The notes under the pieces are model-generated. The model did not search any database. It saw nothing but the letters and a program-made list of their open reading frames with translations, and was not told where the DNA came from. A program made the position numbers and the translations under genes. Positions 1 to 8,806 of a stretch of DNA of 64,000 bases are shown one piece after another (position 1 is the stretch's first letter; each line of letters starts with the position of its first letter). This DNA comes from Desulfuromonadaceae bacterium (GTDB lineage: Bacteria; Desulfobacterota; Desulfuromonadia; Geobacterales; Pseudopelobacteraceae), in assembly GCA_028688955.1 (NCBI GenBank), contig JAQTXD010000003.1, positions 48,305 through 112,304 of the forward strand. Reading direction: 5' to 3'.

Positions 1-914
1 TTGGCAGCCATGACATCTTTCTGCAGTTCGTTTACCTCTTCTACCGCTTTCAGCAGCAGGAAGTCGTAGTTTACTTCTTCAGCGGTTCGTATGAGCGCTT
101 TGACATCCTTGGGAAAGCAGGACCCGCCGTAGCCGGGGCCGGGAAAGAGGAAGTCGTAGCCGATGCGGGAGTCGGATCCGATTCCCTCACGGACGGCCAT
201 GACATCGGCGCCCATCCGTTCGCAGAGCCCGGCTATCTGGTTCATGAAGGAGATGCGGGTGGCGAGCATGGCGTTGGCGGCGTATTTGGTCATTTCGGCG
301 CTGCGTACATCCATGACAATCATGCGGTTCTGTTTGCGCATGAAGGGATCATACAGCTCTTTCATGATTTCGGCGGTACGGACGTTATCGCAGCCGATAA
401 CGACCCGGTCCGGTTTCATGAAGTCGTCGATGGCGGCGCCTTCTTTGAGGAATTCCGGGTTTGAGACGACATCAAATTCGAGGTCTACTTCACGCCCCGT
501 CAACTCCTCCTGAATCGCGCTGCGAACTTTATCGGCAGTGCCGACCGGAACGGTGGATTTATCGACGATTATTTTAAAGCCGCTCATGGAGCGGCCGATA
601 CCTCGCGCAACACTGAGGACATATTGCAGGTCTGCAGAGCCGTCTTCACCTGGCGGCGTACCTACGGCGATAAAGCAAACAAGAGAGGTCTTTACCGCCT
701 CCTCCATATCAACGCTAAAGGAGAGCCGCCCTTCGCTCTGATTGCGTAGAATCATTTCCTTGAGACCCGGTTCGTAGATCGGGATGATACCCTGCTTCAG
801 GTTATCTATGCGGGTGTGGTCAATATCGACGGCAATGACGCTGTTGCCGCTTTCGGCAAAACAGGCGGCGGCCACCAACCCAACGTACCCGGCACCAAAA
901 ATACAGATCTTCAT
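1..914 (-). CDS. ugd: UDP-glucose 6-dehydrogenase, C-terminus beyond the window
   Basis: Oxidises UDP-glucose to UDP-glucuronate with two NAD+, a cytosolic step that supplies uronic acid precursors for surface polysaccharides. The ATG at 912-914 opens a reading frame that stays open to base 1, giving 304 codons. The family is usually about 430-450 residues, so roughly the last third lies outside the window. The N-terminus carries the Rossmann motif GAGYVG (residues 7-12). The middle helix region is followed by [10 protein letters not shown], in which Cys266 is the expected catalytic thiol. The gene lies 73 nt downstream of rsmI on the same strand and may be its operon partner. It is the first of several nucleotide-sugar genes in the window. 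Family assignment is secure; the exact symbol (ugd, kfiD or tuaD type) is conventional. Confidence 0.95.
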   Translation of the reverse strand, partial: MKICIFGAGYVGLVAAACFAESGNSVIAVDIDHTRIDNLKQGIIPIYEPGLKEMILRNQSEGRLSFSVDMEEAVKTSLVCFIAVGTPPGEDGSADLQYVLSVARGIGRSMSGFKIIVDKSTVPVGTADKVRSAIQEELTGREVDLEFDVVSNPEFLKEGAAIDDFMKPDRVVIGCDNVRTAEIMKELYDPFMRKQNRMIVMDVRSAEMTKYAANAMLATRISFMNQIAGLCERMGADVMAVREGIGSDSRIGYDFLFPGPGYGGSCFPKDVKALIRTAEEVNYDFLLLKAVEEVNELQKDVMAA

Positions 915-987
915 GGTTCGCTCCACATTCTAATAACTGATTGCTACTCTATATCACACTATACTGCTGATACTCCATGATTTAAGC

Positions 988-1827
988 TCAATTATGTTCG
1001 TTTTTTAATCTCAGAGCCTCAGCATAGGCTTCACTGCGGGAAATCCCTGATACTGCTGCTGCCTGCTTTGCGATATCCTTGATTGAAAGATTTCCATCGG
1101 CCATCAAACGGCTCAGCACCTCCGCCAGCGGCTCACACTCCAAAGGCACCACCTCACCAGGCGCGACGAGCAGAACCACTTCACCACGCACGACAACGTG
1201 CGATACTGCTGTGATAACCTCTGAAACGGTACCGCGAATGCACTCCTCAAACATTTTGGTAAGCTCCCGTGCCACGATCACCTGTCGTTCTCCCAGCACT
1301 TCGCGAATATCACTCAGCGTGTCAATCAGGCGGTGAGGAGCTTCATACAGCACCAGCGTGCCGGGCAGGGCGTTCATACCGATAAGAAAGGTACGGCGTT
1401 TTCCCTGACGGGAGGGGGGGAAACCGGCAAAGGTAAAACTGTCGGTCGGCAGTCCCGAGGCTGAAAGAGCGGCAACGGCGGCACAGGCACCCGGCACCGG
1501 AACAACCGGAATGTTTTCGGCAACGGCATCACGCACCAGTTGGTAGCCGGGGTCCGAGATGCAGGGGGTACCGGCGTCAGATATAAGCGCCACCGATTTT
1601 CCCTGACGAAGTGCATTCAGAATGCGCTCGCCTTTGATCTGCTGATTGTGATCAAAATAGGAGGTCAATGGTTTGGAAATGCCGAAATGGCTGAGCAGTT
1701 TGAGCGAGTGCCGGGTGTCCTCAGCGGCGATCAGGTCAACCTCACCAAGAATTCTCACTGCCCGGTAGGTGATATCTTCCAGATTGCCGATCGGAGTGGC
1801 TATTATGTAGAGGGTTGCCGGTGCCAT
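988..1827 (-). CDS. rsmI: 16S rRNA (cytidine1402-2'-O)-methyltransferase
   Basis: RsmI uses S-adenosylmethionine to 2'-O-methylate C1402 in the decoding centre of 16S rRNA. The 279-residue length matches the family. The tetrapyrrole-methylase fold is visible as the N-terminal strand LYIIATPIGNLEDIT, then AEDTRH (about residues 36-41), LISDAGTP (about 82-89) and VPVPGACA (about 109-116). The C-terminal part (about 225-275) resembles the usual helical RsmI tail with an SRSEAY segment. The start ATG overlaps the stop of the upstream LysE-type gene by one base (TGATG), so the two are very likely translationally coupled. ugd follows on the same strand. Assignment is confident from motif order and length. 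Confidence 0.95.
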   Translation of the reverse strand: MAPATLYIIATPIGNLEDITYRAVRILGEVDLIAAEDTRHSLKLLSHFGISKPLTSYFDHNQQIKGERILNALRQGKSVALISDAGTPCISDPGYQLVRDAVAENIPVVPVPGACAAVAALSASGLPTDSFTFAGFPPSRQGKRRTFLIGMNALPGTLVLYEAPHRLIDTLSDIREVLGERQVIVARELTKMFEECIRGTVSEVITAVSHVVVRGEVVLLVAPGEVVPLECEPLAEVLSRLMADGNLSIKDIAKQAAAVSGISRSEAYAEALRLKNEHN

Positions 1828-2453
1828 CAGCGTTGCGCCAGAGCCAGCTTTAAGGCCAGTCCGGTAAAAATGGTGCCGGCAGCGCGGTTAAGTATTTTTT
1901 GCGCAAATGCTGATTGGCGAAAATGTTCGCCGAAAAGTCCGGCGAGGATGCTAATCCCACCGAATACGATGATCGTAGCGATGATGAAAATACCTCCCAA
2001 AAGCAGAAACTGTGGGCCCAGAGGGCCATTCCCCGGGTCAGCAAACTGCGGTAGAAACGCAAGAAAAAAGATTGACACTTTGGGATTGGTAATATTCATA
2101 ATGACGCCGCGACGGTAGAGAGATGCGGGGGAGAGGAGAGCGGCTGCTGCTGCCGGGCCGATCGTCCTCCCGGCCCGGAATGAGAGTATCGCCAGGTAGA
2201 GCAGGTAGCCTGCCCCGACACATTTCAGTGCAGTAAATGCCACTGCCGATGCTTTAAACAGTGCCGCCAGTCCGAACGTTACCGCTGCCGTGTGAAACAG
2301 CAGCCCGCTGCAGAGTCCGAGCGTGACCAGTAAGCCTGCCTTTCGTCCCTGCTGGGCGGCCTGGGTCATGACAAAGAGGTTGTCCGGCCCGGGTGAGAGG
2401 GCCAGCAGGAGTGAGGTGGAAAAAAACATGATCAGTATCTTCGCTTCAATCAC
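1827..2453 (-). CDS. LysE/RhtB-family amino-acid exporter
   Basis: A 208-residue inner-membrane protein of the LysE/RhtB translocator family, which exports amino acids or related metabolites. The N-terminus carries the family signature LALSPGPDNLFVMTQAAQQG (about residues 18-37). Hydrophobic segments follow at about 40-63, 68-90, 113-135, 145-172 and 185-205, and the motif NITNPKVSIFFLAFLPQF (about 120-137) is typical. The start is GTG at 2451-2453, with AAGGA six bases upstream. A good candidate promoter lies just before it. The last base of the stop overlaps the rsmI start. The substrate cannot be read from sequence. Membership of the family is clear; a specific name such as RhtB would be a guess. 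Confidence 0.9.
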   Translation of the reverse strand: MIEAKILIMFFSTSLLLALSPGPDNLFVMTQAAQQGRKAGLLVTLGLCSGLLFHTAAVTFGLAALFKASAVAFTALKCVGAGYLLYLAILSFRAGRTIGPAAAAALLSPASLYRRGVIMNITNPKVSIFFLAFLPQFADPGNGPLGPQFLLLGGIFIIATIIVFGGISILAGLFGEHFRQSAFAQKILNRAAGTIFTGLALKLALAQR

Positions 2454-2490
2454 AGATGTTCCTTAACTGTTTATGGAAGTAATTCGAGGC

Positions 2491-2519
2491 ATAATGGTGT
2501 ACAAGGAAATGCCTGTCAA
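2491..2519 (-). promoter_or_regulatory. Candidate sigma-70 promoter for the LysE-rsmI(-ugd) operon
   Basis: On the minus strand TTGACA (2519-2514) is followed after 17 bases by CATTAT (2496-2491), a perfect -35 and a 4/6 -10. The predicted transcript starts near 2484, about 30 bases before the GTG start of the exporter gene. The site lies in the 117-base divergent gap shared with the RlmI-like gene on plus, for which no convincing promoter was found. Confidence 0.6.
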
Positions 2520-2570
2520 GCCTGATGGCATACGAGTATTCAAATTTTGCGGATAAATTGAGGAACCACC

Positions 2571-3746
2571 ATGACCAGAATCACCCTTAACAAAAATGAA
2601 GATCGCCGTATCAAATCCGGCCACCCCTGGGTATTCAGTAACGAAATCCGCGAGGTTGTCGGTGAACGTTCTGCCGGGATTGCAGCGGAACTGTTTGATG
2701 CTGCTGGTGGATTCATCGGTAGAGGTCATTATAACCCGCACTCGTTGATCGCGTTCCGGCTTGTATCGCGCCAGAAAGATGACATCGATTCGTGCGAGTT
2801 CTTTGAAGGGCGCATTGCTGCTGCCCTGGCAACTCGACAGGCGCGCTATTCCGCTATGTCCACGTTCAGGGCCGTCTACGGTGAAAGTGACTTTCTGCCA
2901 GGCCTGGTGGTTGACAAATACGGTGATTACCTCTCTCTGCAGTTTCTCTCGGCAGGTATGGACATTCGCCGCGAGCGGATTGTTGCAGTATTGCAAAAGG
3001 TCTTTACACCGATGGGAATCATTGCCCGTAATGACGTGAGCGTCCGCAAGCTGGAAGGACTTGAAGAAAAGGTCGAGCTGTTGTGGGGTGAAATACCGGA
3101 AAAGGTCAGGATGGAAGAAAACGGACTTTCATTTCACGTCGATCTGCGTGTCGGTCAGAAGACCGGAGGCTTTCTCGACCAGAAAGAAAACCATCTGCTG
3201 TTGCGGGAATTCTGCGCCGGAAAGAATGTACTCGATTGTTTCTGTTATACCGGCGGCTGGGCGATTCACGCCGCATCATTCGGAGCTGCATCGGTTGTGG
3301 GGGTGGATATATCGCAGCGAGCAGTGGGACAGGCGAGCAGTCACGCCAAACTGAATAACGTCTCCGACCGGGTAACATTTGAAGAATGCGACGCGTTTGA
3401 GCGACTCCGCTCACTTCATCAGGAAGGGAGACGTTTCGGTGTGATTGTGATGGATCCACCAGCCTTCGTTAAAAGCCGTAGGAACATCGCCGAGGCGACC
3501 AAGGGATATCTGACGGTCAACCGCCGGGCACTGGAACTGCTCGAGCCGGGTGGCTACCTGATTACCTGCTCCTGCTCGTATCATATGGGGCGCGAAGCGT
3601 TCCGCGACATGCTGATTCAGGCGGCACGGCTGGCCAGGCGGGAGGTGCGGTTGGTGGAGACCTGCTCACAGGCGGCGGATCATCCGGTATTACTGTCATT
3701 TCCGGAGTCGGAATATCTGAAGTGTTTTGTGTTACAGGCGGTGTGA
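2571..3746 (+). CDS. rlmI: Class I SAM-dependent 23S rRNA methyltransferase, RlmI-like
   Basis: A 391-residue member of the RlmI/COG1092 family; E. coli RlmI makes m5C1962 in 23S rRNA and is about the same length. The N-terminal 75 residues look like a PUA domain (GHPWVFSNEI). They are followed by a connector containing DFLPGLVVDKYGDYL (about 107-121) and a Rossmann methyltransferase core. The core shows QKTGGFLDQKENH (about 194-206), NVLDCFCYTGGWAIHAA (SAM motif I, about 217-233) and VMDPPAF (about 296-302). The sequence VMDPPAF followed by TCSCSYH carries the catalytic Cys region. GAGGAA precedes the ATG. The gene is divergent from the exporter operon. The family is certain, but the exact modified base in this organism is inferred. 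Confidence 0.9.
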   Translation: MTRITLNKNEDRRIKSGHPWVFSNEIREVVGERSAGIAAELFDAAGGFIGRGHYNPHSLIAFRLVSRQKDDIDSCEFFEGRIAAALATRQARYSAMSTFRAVYGESDFLPGLVVDKYGDYLSLQFLSAGMDIRRERIVAVLQKVFTPMGIIARNDVSVRKLEGLEEKVELLWGEIPEKVRMEENGLSFHVDLRVGQKTGGFLDQKENHLLLREFCAGKNVLDCFCYTGGWAIHAASFGAASVVGVDISQRAVGQASSHAKLNNVSDRVTFEECDAFERLRSLHQEGRRFGVIVMDPPAFVKSRRNIAEATKGYLTVNRRALELLEPGGYLITCSCSYHMGREAFRDMLIQAARLARREVRLVETCSQAADHPVLLSFPESEYLKCFVLQAV

Positions 3747-3777
3747 CTGATACCAACACTGGGTAAGGGAGGAGCGT

Positions 3778-4377
3778 ATGTATCCTGAATCTGATGACCT
3801 CAGCGAATACCTGGATTCCGATACCATCATTGACTGGCGGACTCCGGAAGTCTGGCAGAAGGCCCGGGAACTTACTCATGGATTGCCGGACGAAGTTGCC
3901 AAAGCCCGCTGCTTGTACGAATGGGTGAGGGACGCCATTCCTCATACCAATGATGCCGGCCTCGAGGTCGTGACCTGCACGGCGAGCGAAGTGCTTCATC
4001 ACGGCACCGGCATCTGTTTTGCCAAAAGCCATCTTCTTGGCGCCTTGCTTCGGGCCGTCAATATTCCTGCCGGTTTCTGTTATCAGGTGTTGCGCCTGGA
4101 TCCGCCGATCGACAACGAACCGGTCTTACACGGTTTTAATGCGATCTTTCTTTCCTCCCTTGATCGGTGGCTTCGGGTCGATGCCCGGGGTAACACCAAC
4201 GGGATCAATGCCCAATTCAGCATAACAACTGAGCAGCTTGCTTTTGCAATGGATCCTTTGGCCGATGAATTCATCTACGAAACAATTTTTGCGACACCGG
4301 TGGAGAGTGTTGTCAACCGGCTGAGAATGTACAAGACCAGAAGCGAATTGTGGCTTGATTTACCCCAATCTCTCTAG
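3778..4377 (+). CDS. Transglutaminase-like domain protein
   Basis: A 199-residue cytosolic protein with a stand-alone transglutaminase-like (papain-fold) domain and no signal peptide. The catalytic triad order Cys-His-Asp is visible: Cys in GTGICFAKSHLLGALLRA (about residue 80), His in LHGFNAIFL (about 118) and Asp in RVDARG (about 138). The Cys helix is the typical GxCxxxAxLxxALLRA arrangement. GGAGG lies a few bases upstream of the ATG at 3778. It follows the RlmI-like gene after 31 bases and probably shares its transcript. Proteins of this type are often annotated as cysteine proteases or amidases; no substrate can be proposed. Family assignment is good, function unknown. Confidence 0.85.
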   Translation: MYPESDDLSEYLDSDTIIDWRTPEVWQKARELTHGLPDEVAKARCLYEWVRDAIPHTNDAGLEVVTCTASEVLHHGTGICFAKSHLLGALLRAVNIPAGFCYQVLRLDPPIDNEPVLHGFNAIFLSSLDRWLRVDARGNTNGINAQFSITTEQLAFAMDPLADEFIYETIFATPVESVVNRLRMYKTRSELWLDLPQSL

Positions 4378-4506
4378 CGCCTGGCAGTGTATCGTGGACT
4401 CATCACAGGCACGAAGTGACCAGCAGGAGTTTTTGCTGCGCTTCCGGATGCATCGGTGGTTGCAGGGGAATTGTGATTATCTGTTCGTGGAATGATAATC
4501 GGGGGG

Positions 4507-4536
4507 GCGCCCTGACCACCAGAGTGATCAGGGCGC
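4507..4536. terminator. Hairpin between convergent genes, possible bidirectional terminator
   Basis: A perfect 9-bp stem GCGCCCTGA (4507-4515) pairs with TCAGGGCGC (4528-4536) around a 12-base loop. It lies between the ends of the transglutaminase-like gene (plus) and the DUF3617 gene (minus). Neither flank has a clear T-run, so it may be a weak or Rho-assisted terminator, or an mRNA 3' end stabiliser. Confidence 0.5.
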
Positions 4537-4558
4537 AACTTGAAATATAACTATCATG

Positions 4559-5470
4559 TTAGAAACCGAACAACCCCTTCAGCTTTCTTGCTCCGTCGAT
4601 AACGGAATTAACGGGGGAGTCGGAAGTGGTGCTGGTATTGGTCGTGCCGCTACGTCCAGGTTCGAATGCTTTTGCTTCAGCCGGACAATATTCAGCAAGT
4701 TCCTGATAGTTGCCTGAGTCAACAATTTTGCAGATTGACGCGGTCGTTGCAGTCATGTCAATAGCACAGGCCTTGGCAATGGAATAGTCTGATGTGTCGT
4801 CATGCCTCGCAAGTTTTACATAGACGGCAGCATTTTTTGACACATGCTTGCTGATAATTTTACACGCGAATTTCTCCTTACCCGGGCAGGCGGCCGCGGG
4901 ACCGAAGAATCTGTTTGAAACCAGATCAGCCGGTTTGTAGTTGGATACTTCGCATTGTTCGGCCATGGCGCTGGCCATCTGCTTGCTTGCCAACCCCATC
5001 ATCTCATTCATGTTTTCCATACCCTTGACGGCAACTGCCGGGGGCGTCGTTGTATCGCAGGCTGTGCCAATACGTTTACCCTGATAGTTAGCGGTCACGT
5101 TAACGGCTGTGCCATACGATGTTCCCGACAGCTTTGTTACGCCTCGAAAGCTGTCAGCTCTGTTAGTTACCTCACCGCTGCCCGTCATTACATCGCCGTT
5201 TTTATCGCAGCGCATCTTCCAGGTGGTTTTGGAACCGGTGGTCTTGAGGTTGGTGATTTCGCAGCCGCTCTCCAACTGTATGAGCTGTTTGGGGTCTTTT
5301 TCAGCACCTTTTTGAATACAAATCGTTACGGTTGTTTCACCCATTGCGGCCGGCATTCCGGGCATGTCCGTCTTGGTGGTAACTTCCCAGCTTTCACCGG
5401 TTACGGCATAGGCATTTCCGGTGAACAGGCTTGCTGAAATGGCGAGACAGATAAAACGATTTAAGTTCAT
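4559..5470 (-). CDS. DUF3617-family exported protein
   Basis: A 303-residue secreted or periplasmic protein with a Sec signal peptide (residues 1 to about 22, ending AYA). The next segment, GESWEVTTKTDMPGMPAAMGET, with later paired cysteines (ICIQ, GCEI, MRCDKNG), is typical of DUF3617 domains. These are exported proteins of unknown role, common in proteobacteria. The C-terminal half holds more cysteines (EQCEV, AACPGKEKFACK, AICK, EYCP) and a Ser/Thr-rich linker before the last 20 residues, so several disulfides are likely. An in-frame GTG lies five codons earlier, but the ATG at 5468-5470 is preferred because GAAGGAA sits just before it and the signal peptide starts there. It looks monocistronic. 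Function unknown. Confidence 0.8.
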   Translation of the reverse strand: MNLNRFICLAISASLFTGNAYAVTGESWEVTTKTDMPGMPAAMGETTVTICIQKGAEKDPKQLIQLESGCEITNLKTTGSKTTWKMRCDKNGDVMTGSGEVTNRADSFRGVTKLSGTSYGTAVNVTANYQGKRIGTACDTTTPPAVAVKGMENMNEMMGLASKQMASAMAEQCEVSNYKPADLVSNRFFGPAAACPGKEKFACKIISKHVSKNAAVYVKLARHDDTSDYSIAKACAIDMTATTASICKIVDSGNYQELAEYCPAEAKAFEPGRSGTTNTSTTSDSPVNSVIDGARKLKGLFGF

Positions 5471-5728
5471 GGGAAGTTCCTTCACAGGTAAATTTGGAGA
5501 AAATTGTACTTGCGTTAAAAAGATATCACCCGGAATGGGTGAGCGTCAATGCAATATTAGAAATTATTACGCTGATATCTATGGGGTTCGTTCGCACACA
5601 TCCGGGTATTTCGAACGCTGAGTACAATTATGTGGATCTGTGACAGCACTTTTTTATCCATCACGCAGTTACATAACGGCATAATCAGAAGCTGAATCAG
5701 CAGCACTATCGTAAGTATCTGCCGGAAT

Positions 5729-7378
5729 TCATAGACCGGTAATTTCCCGTTCTTTCGGGTATTCCACCAGAATACCGAACGTCACGGTTTTCTTTTCTCC
5801 ACCTGAAAGTGGCGTCTTCCACGTGATAGTGCCATCATTCCTGATTTCTTCTGGTTTGAGTGATGGATCCTCAAGGGATATCTTGATTTCTTCATCGGCG
5901 GCAATTGGCAGTTGATCGCGCAGTGTAATGGTCAGTGCATCATTACGGAAATTGTTCAGTTCAAGCATGTAGCGATATCTGACCCTGTTATTGCCAAACA
6001 GTCCCGCTTCTTTCTGCTGCTTGATCTCTTCCCGTTTTACCGTCACCTGATCATCACTGCCGAAAAACAGTTCAAATCTTTCTCCGCTGGCGACTTTTTT
6101 TAGCTGGGAACTCCCGGTATAACTGGTGCCGACAAAGGTGGCCACTTTGCCCGGCAGGAGCGGGTAGGTGGCGTTGTTAGTCATTTCCGACCGGAGAAAT
6201 ACAGACGGTGAGAGCTTGGGGAGTGCCAGATATTCCATGCTGACCGGCAGTTGTACCACAGATACGACGGTACCGTGACGGGAGCCGTCAGAGGGTACAT
6301 TAAGGGTATGGGGAACATGGAAGGAAACAGAGGTCTGTTCGTTATTGACCTGCGCTGTTGCAAATGCCGCCGGTGCCTCTTCAGCCGCCGAACTTTCCAT
6401 TTGCATGATATCCGCTTTGCCAGCTCTGCTGTACATCAATGTCGGAGCGGCGGGCATCGTTTTCGGCATCATCGGTTGCGGTCGGTACAGGGAAATGAGC
6501 CATGGGTATAATTCCGGCGGGGCACCGCCGGCAGCGGGGTGTGCGGTAGAGAGTGTCAGGTCGACATTGTCCCAGTCTTCCCCACTCTGCTGGTGCACGG
6601 TAGCCCGGAAGGTTAGTTCAGCCGTTCTAGCGTCGGTCGCCAGACGAACATCATACGAAGGCTCCCAGTTCGCCTGGGAAGTCAGTGAAAGTAGCGAAAG
6701 TTTCAGTGTTCCTTCTCGGGCTATCTCGACTGCCACTTCGACTGTCTTTGACTCTTTTTTCCCCGATCCTGTTGCTTCTCTCTGTTGTCGGCGTAAGGCA
6801 TTGATTTTGTCTTTGATCGCTGCGCTGTCAAACTCAATTTCACGGTTCTGTTCTTCCGCTTTAGTAATGCCGGTGCCGACAAAAGTGGCTGCATCCTGCA
6901 GTTCGGCAGACGTTGGGCGTCCAACAGCTAATTCTTTGGAAATGCGATCTCCCCAGGCGACACGGATCGATTCAAAAAACAGTTTTTGCGCTGTTATGCC
7001 ACTTTTCCTGGCATCAAGAGCGGCGGAGCGTCGCTCGAGGGCGCGTATTTCCTCCTGCAGCTCCATCACTTTCTTTTCACCGCTTCCCTCCAGAAACGCC
7101 CGTTTTACCTCAATCCCCGTTATCGTTGCCGCTGCAGTACCTGTCCCTTCCACCCGAATGGAATCATCCATAATCAGGGTCGGTAGTGAGTCGAACATAA
7201 TGAGATAGTTTCCTGGTGTGAGGGGGAGGGTAATGCTGCGGGTCGTCTGGGCGCGGTCTGCGTAGACCGTAACGGCGGTGATGCGTGATGGTGCAATAAT
7301 TCTTTTCTGCTGTGCGGAGATGGAGAGGGTAGGCATCAGGATGAGGGTCAGGAACAAAAAAATGCTCAGACGTTTCAT
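5729..7378 (-). CDS. Mucoidy inhibitor MuiA-like / DUF4139 exported protein
   Basis: A 549-residue exported protein with a signal peptide (about residues 1-24, SISA before QQKR). Next comes an N-terminal DUF4140-like region (ITAVTVYADRAQTTRSI), a charged coiled-coil stretch (about 95-185) and a DUF4139 beta-rich region (NWEPSYDVRL through the C-terminus). The linker at about 290-350 is rich in Pro, Met and Ala. The frame is open 84 codons further upstream, but the ATG at 7376-7378 has a textbook AAGGAG seven bases before it and starts the signal peptide. The upstream extension would also overlap the RRM gene. Family members are annotated as mucoidy inhibitor A; their biochemical role is not established. 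A long hairpin lies between this gene and the RRM gene upstream. Confidence 0.85.
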   Translation of the reverse strand: MKRLSIFLFLTLILMPTLSISAQQKRIIAPSRITAVTVYADRAQTTRSITLPLTPGNYLIMFDSLPTLIMDDSIRVEGTGTAAATITGIEVKRAFLEGSGEKKVMELQEEIRALERRSAALDARKSGITAQKLFFESIRVAWGDRISKELAVGRPTSAELQDAATFVGTGITKAEEQNREIEFDSAAIKDKINALRRQQREATGSGKKESKTVEVAVEIAREGTLKLSLLSLTSQANWEPSYDVRLATDARTAELTFRATVHQQSGEDWDNVDLTLSTAHPAAGGAPPELYPWLISLYRPQPMMPKTMPAAPTLMYSRAGKADIMQMESSAAEEAPAAFATAQVNNEQTSVSFHVPHTLNVPSDGSRHGTVVSVVQLPVSMEYLALPKLSPSVFLRSEMTNNATYPLLPGKVATFVGTSYTGSSQLKKVASGERFELFFGSDDQVTVKREEIKQQKEAGLFGNNRVRYRYMLELNNFRNDALTITLRDQLPIAADEEIKISLEDPSLKPEEIRNDGTITWKTPLSGGEKKTVTFGILVEYPKEREITGL

Positions 7379-7398
7379 TGTGTGCTCCTTGGCAGGTG

Positions 7399-7445
7399 CA
7401 CGGAGATACCATCTCCCGCAGTTGTGAGGGAGCAATATCTCCGTG
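7399..7445. repeat. Long imperfect hairpin between the RRM gene and the DUF4139 gene
   Basis: An outer stem of 10 bp (CACGGAGATA at 7399-7408 with TATCTCCGTG at 7436-7445) encloses an inner stem CTCCC/GGGAG (7413-7417 with 7428-7432). On the minus strand the hairpin lies between the stop of the RRM gene and the AAGGAG of the DUF4139 gene. It could protect the RRM transcript's 3' end or influence translation. Part of it resembles the lpxA-fabZ spacer hairpin. Confidence 0.55.
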
Positions 7446-7451
7446 TGATCG

Positions 7452-8021
7452 TTATCTGCGACCTTTGGCTGGTGGGCGTGGGCTATCACCCTGTCGTTTA
7501 GCGGCAATAGGACGACCGGTACGTTTCGCAGGAGATGACGGACGCTCACCCTGTGATACATCTTTTGTAGCGGCGGGGTGGTATTTTCGAACCGCTTCTT
7601 TTGCTGCGGATGAACGCCCTGTTTTGACATTCTCTTTGACTACCGGTCGCGCACTCTTTGTGTTTTTTGCCGGGGCGGGCCGGGCAGCGGCAGTGCCGGC
7701 CGTTTCACTCTTTGCGGGGCGGGCGTTTGCCAAAGGCTTTCTCTTGACGTAGGGAGTTTTTGCCGGGCGGTCTTTCTGCGGCTTGGCAATACTGACGACG
7801 ATGCAGCGGTCAATCAGATAGGTGCCATCCAGTGTTTCAACGACCTCATTCAAATTGACTTCGGAGAGCATGCGGACGTAGCCGCAGCGCTTGAATTCGC
7901 CGGTTTGTTCGTCAACAATCAGGTGGACTGAAGTGACAACCCCCATGATTTCGAAAAGTTTGCGAAGATCTTCTTCAGTCGCCTGTTCCGAGATATGTCC
8001 AACGTAAAGTTCTTTTGCCAT
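7452..8021 (-). CDS. RRM-type RNA-binding protein with basic low-complexity tail
   Basis: A 189-residue protein. Residues 1-80 form one RNA recognition motif: the RNP2-like strand ELYVGHIS (4-11), a helix ATEEDLRKLFEIMG, and the RNP1-like segment KRCGYVRM (about 44-51). RNP1 here has Cys-Gly-Tyr-Val where GFGFV or GYGFV is common. Residues about 85-189 are a disordered Lys/Arg/Pro/Ala-rich tail ending PPAKGRR. Small bacterial RRM proteins of this type occur in cyanobacteria and Geobacter-like bacteria and are thought to bind RNA, some in cold or stress responses. The long basic tail is unusual next to the 80-110-residue minimal forms. It sits 20 nt downstream of the SDR gene on the same strand. 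RNA targets are unknown. Confidence 0.85.
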   Translation of the reverse strand: MAKELYVGHISEQATEEDLRKLFEIMGVVTSVHLIVDEQTGEFKRCGYVRMLSEVNLNEVVETLDGTYLIDRCIVVSIAKPQKDRPAKTPYVKRKPLANARPAKSETAGTAAARPAPAKNTKSARPVVKENVKTGRSSAAKEAVRKYHPAATKDVSQGERPSSPAKRTGRPIAAKRQGDSPRPPAKGRR

Positions 8022-8041
8022 GATGTTATCCTTGCGGTTAG

Positions 8042-8806
8042 TTATTTCTGTTCCCGGTGAATTGCGAACGGTCCCCAGGTCTGGTCAATCGACATCAGCT
8101 CCAAGGTGTTAATGTTGACATGTGGCGGCTGACTGACTATCCAGCGCACTGTTTCGGCAATGTCTTCTGCCGTGAGCGGTTCCGTCCCGCGGTAGACATT
8201 GGCAGCCTGAGCCTCATCACCTTTGAAACGAACTTTTGAAAACTCGGTTTCCGCCATGCCTGGCTGAATGCAGGACACCCGTACCCGTGTGCCAAGCAGA
8301 TCGCAGCGCAGATTGCGGGAAAACTGGGTGACAAAGGCTTTTGTGCCGCCATATACATTGCCGCCCGGGTAGGGCCAGGCTCCGGCGGTCGAGCTGATGT
8401 TGATAATGTGGCCACGATTGCGCTCTACCATGCCGGGAAGTATACATCGTGTACAGTACATGAGTCCCTTGATGTTAGTGTCAACCATTGTATCCCAATC
8501 ATCAAGACTCACCTGATGGGCGGGCTCAAGCCCGAGGGCGAGACCGGCATTGTTGAGCAGCACATCGATGGTGCGAAAACGTTCCGGTAATGATTCTATT
8601 GCTCCCTGTACCGCTTCCCGGTCACAGACATCTAACGGTATGATGTGAATCTCAGCATGCGGCGACAGCTCTTCCTGTAGGTGCTGTAGCGGGTCAATCC
8701 GCCGTGCGGTTAGAATCAGCCGGTTTCCTCCCGCAGCAAACATTCGCGCACAGGCTGCGCCGAATCCGGCAGATGCGCCGGTAATGAAAACAGTTTTCCC
8801 GTTCAT
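8042..8806 (-). CDS. Short-chain dehydrogenase, YdfG-like
   Basis: A 254-residue classical SDR oxidoreductase. The cofactor motif TGASAGFG (about residues 10-17) and NNAG (about 86-89) are present. So is the catalytic set: Ser in ISSTAG (about 137-142), Tyr and Lys in YGGTK (about 150-154). GNRLILTARR (Arg after the second strand) suggests NADP(H) preference. The closest pattern is the YdfG group (NADP-dependent 3-hydroxy acid / serine 3-dehydrogenase): MNGKTVFITGASAG at the start and the typical C-terminal NINTLELM segment. The start ATG overlaps the stop of the RluA-type gene by 4 nt (ATGA), with AGGAGG upstream. The substrate is uncertain. Confidence 0.88.
   Translation of the reverse strand: MNGKTVFITGASAGFGAACARMFAAGGNRLILTARRIDPLQHLQEELSPHAEIHIIPLDVCDREAVQGAIESLPERFRTIDVLLNNAGLALGLEPAHQVSLDDWDTMVDTNIKGLMYCTRCILPGMVERNRGHIINISSTAGAWPYPGGNVYGGTKAFVTQFSRNLRCDLLGTRVRVSCIQPGMAETEFSKVRFKGDEAQAANVYRGTEPLTAEDIAETVRWIVSQPPHVNINTLELMSIDQTWGPFAIHREQK

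Noticed and set aside
6345..7208. 287-codon open frame on plus opposite the DUF4139 gene.
   Set aside because: Ser/Arg-rich composition without motifs; an antisense shadow of the real gene.
7379..7630. 84-codon N-terminal extension of the DUF4139 gene overlapping the RRM gene.
   Set aside because: The ATG at 7378 has a perfect RBS and starts a signal peptide; the extension has no support.
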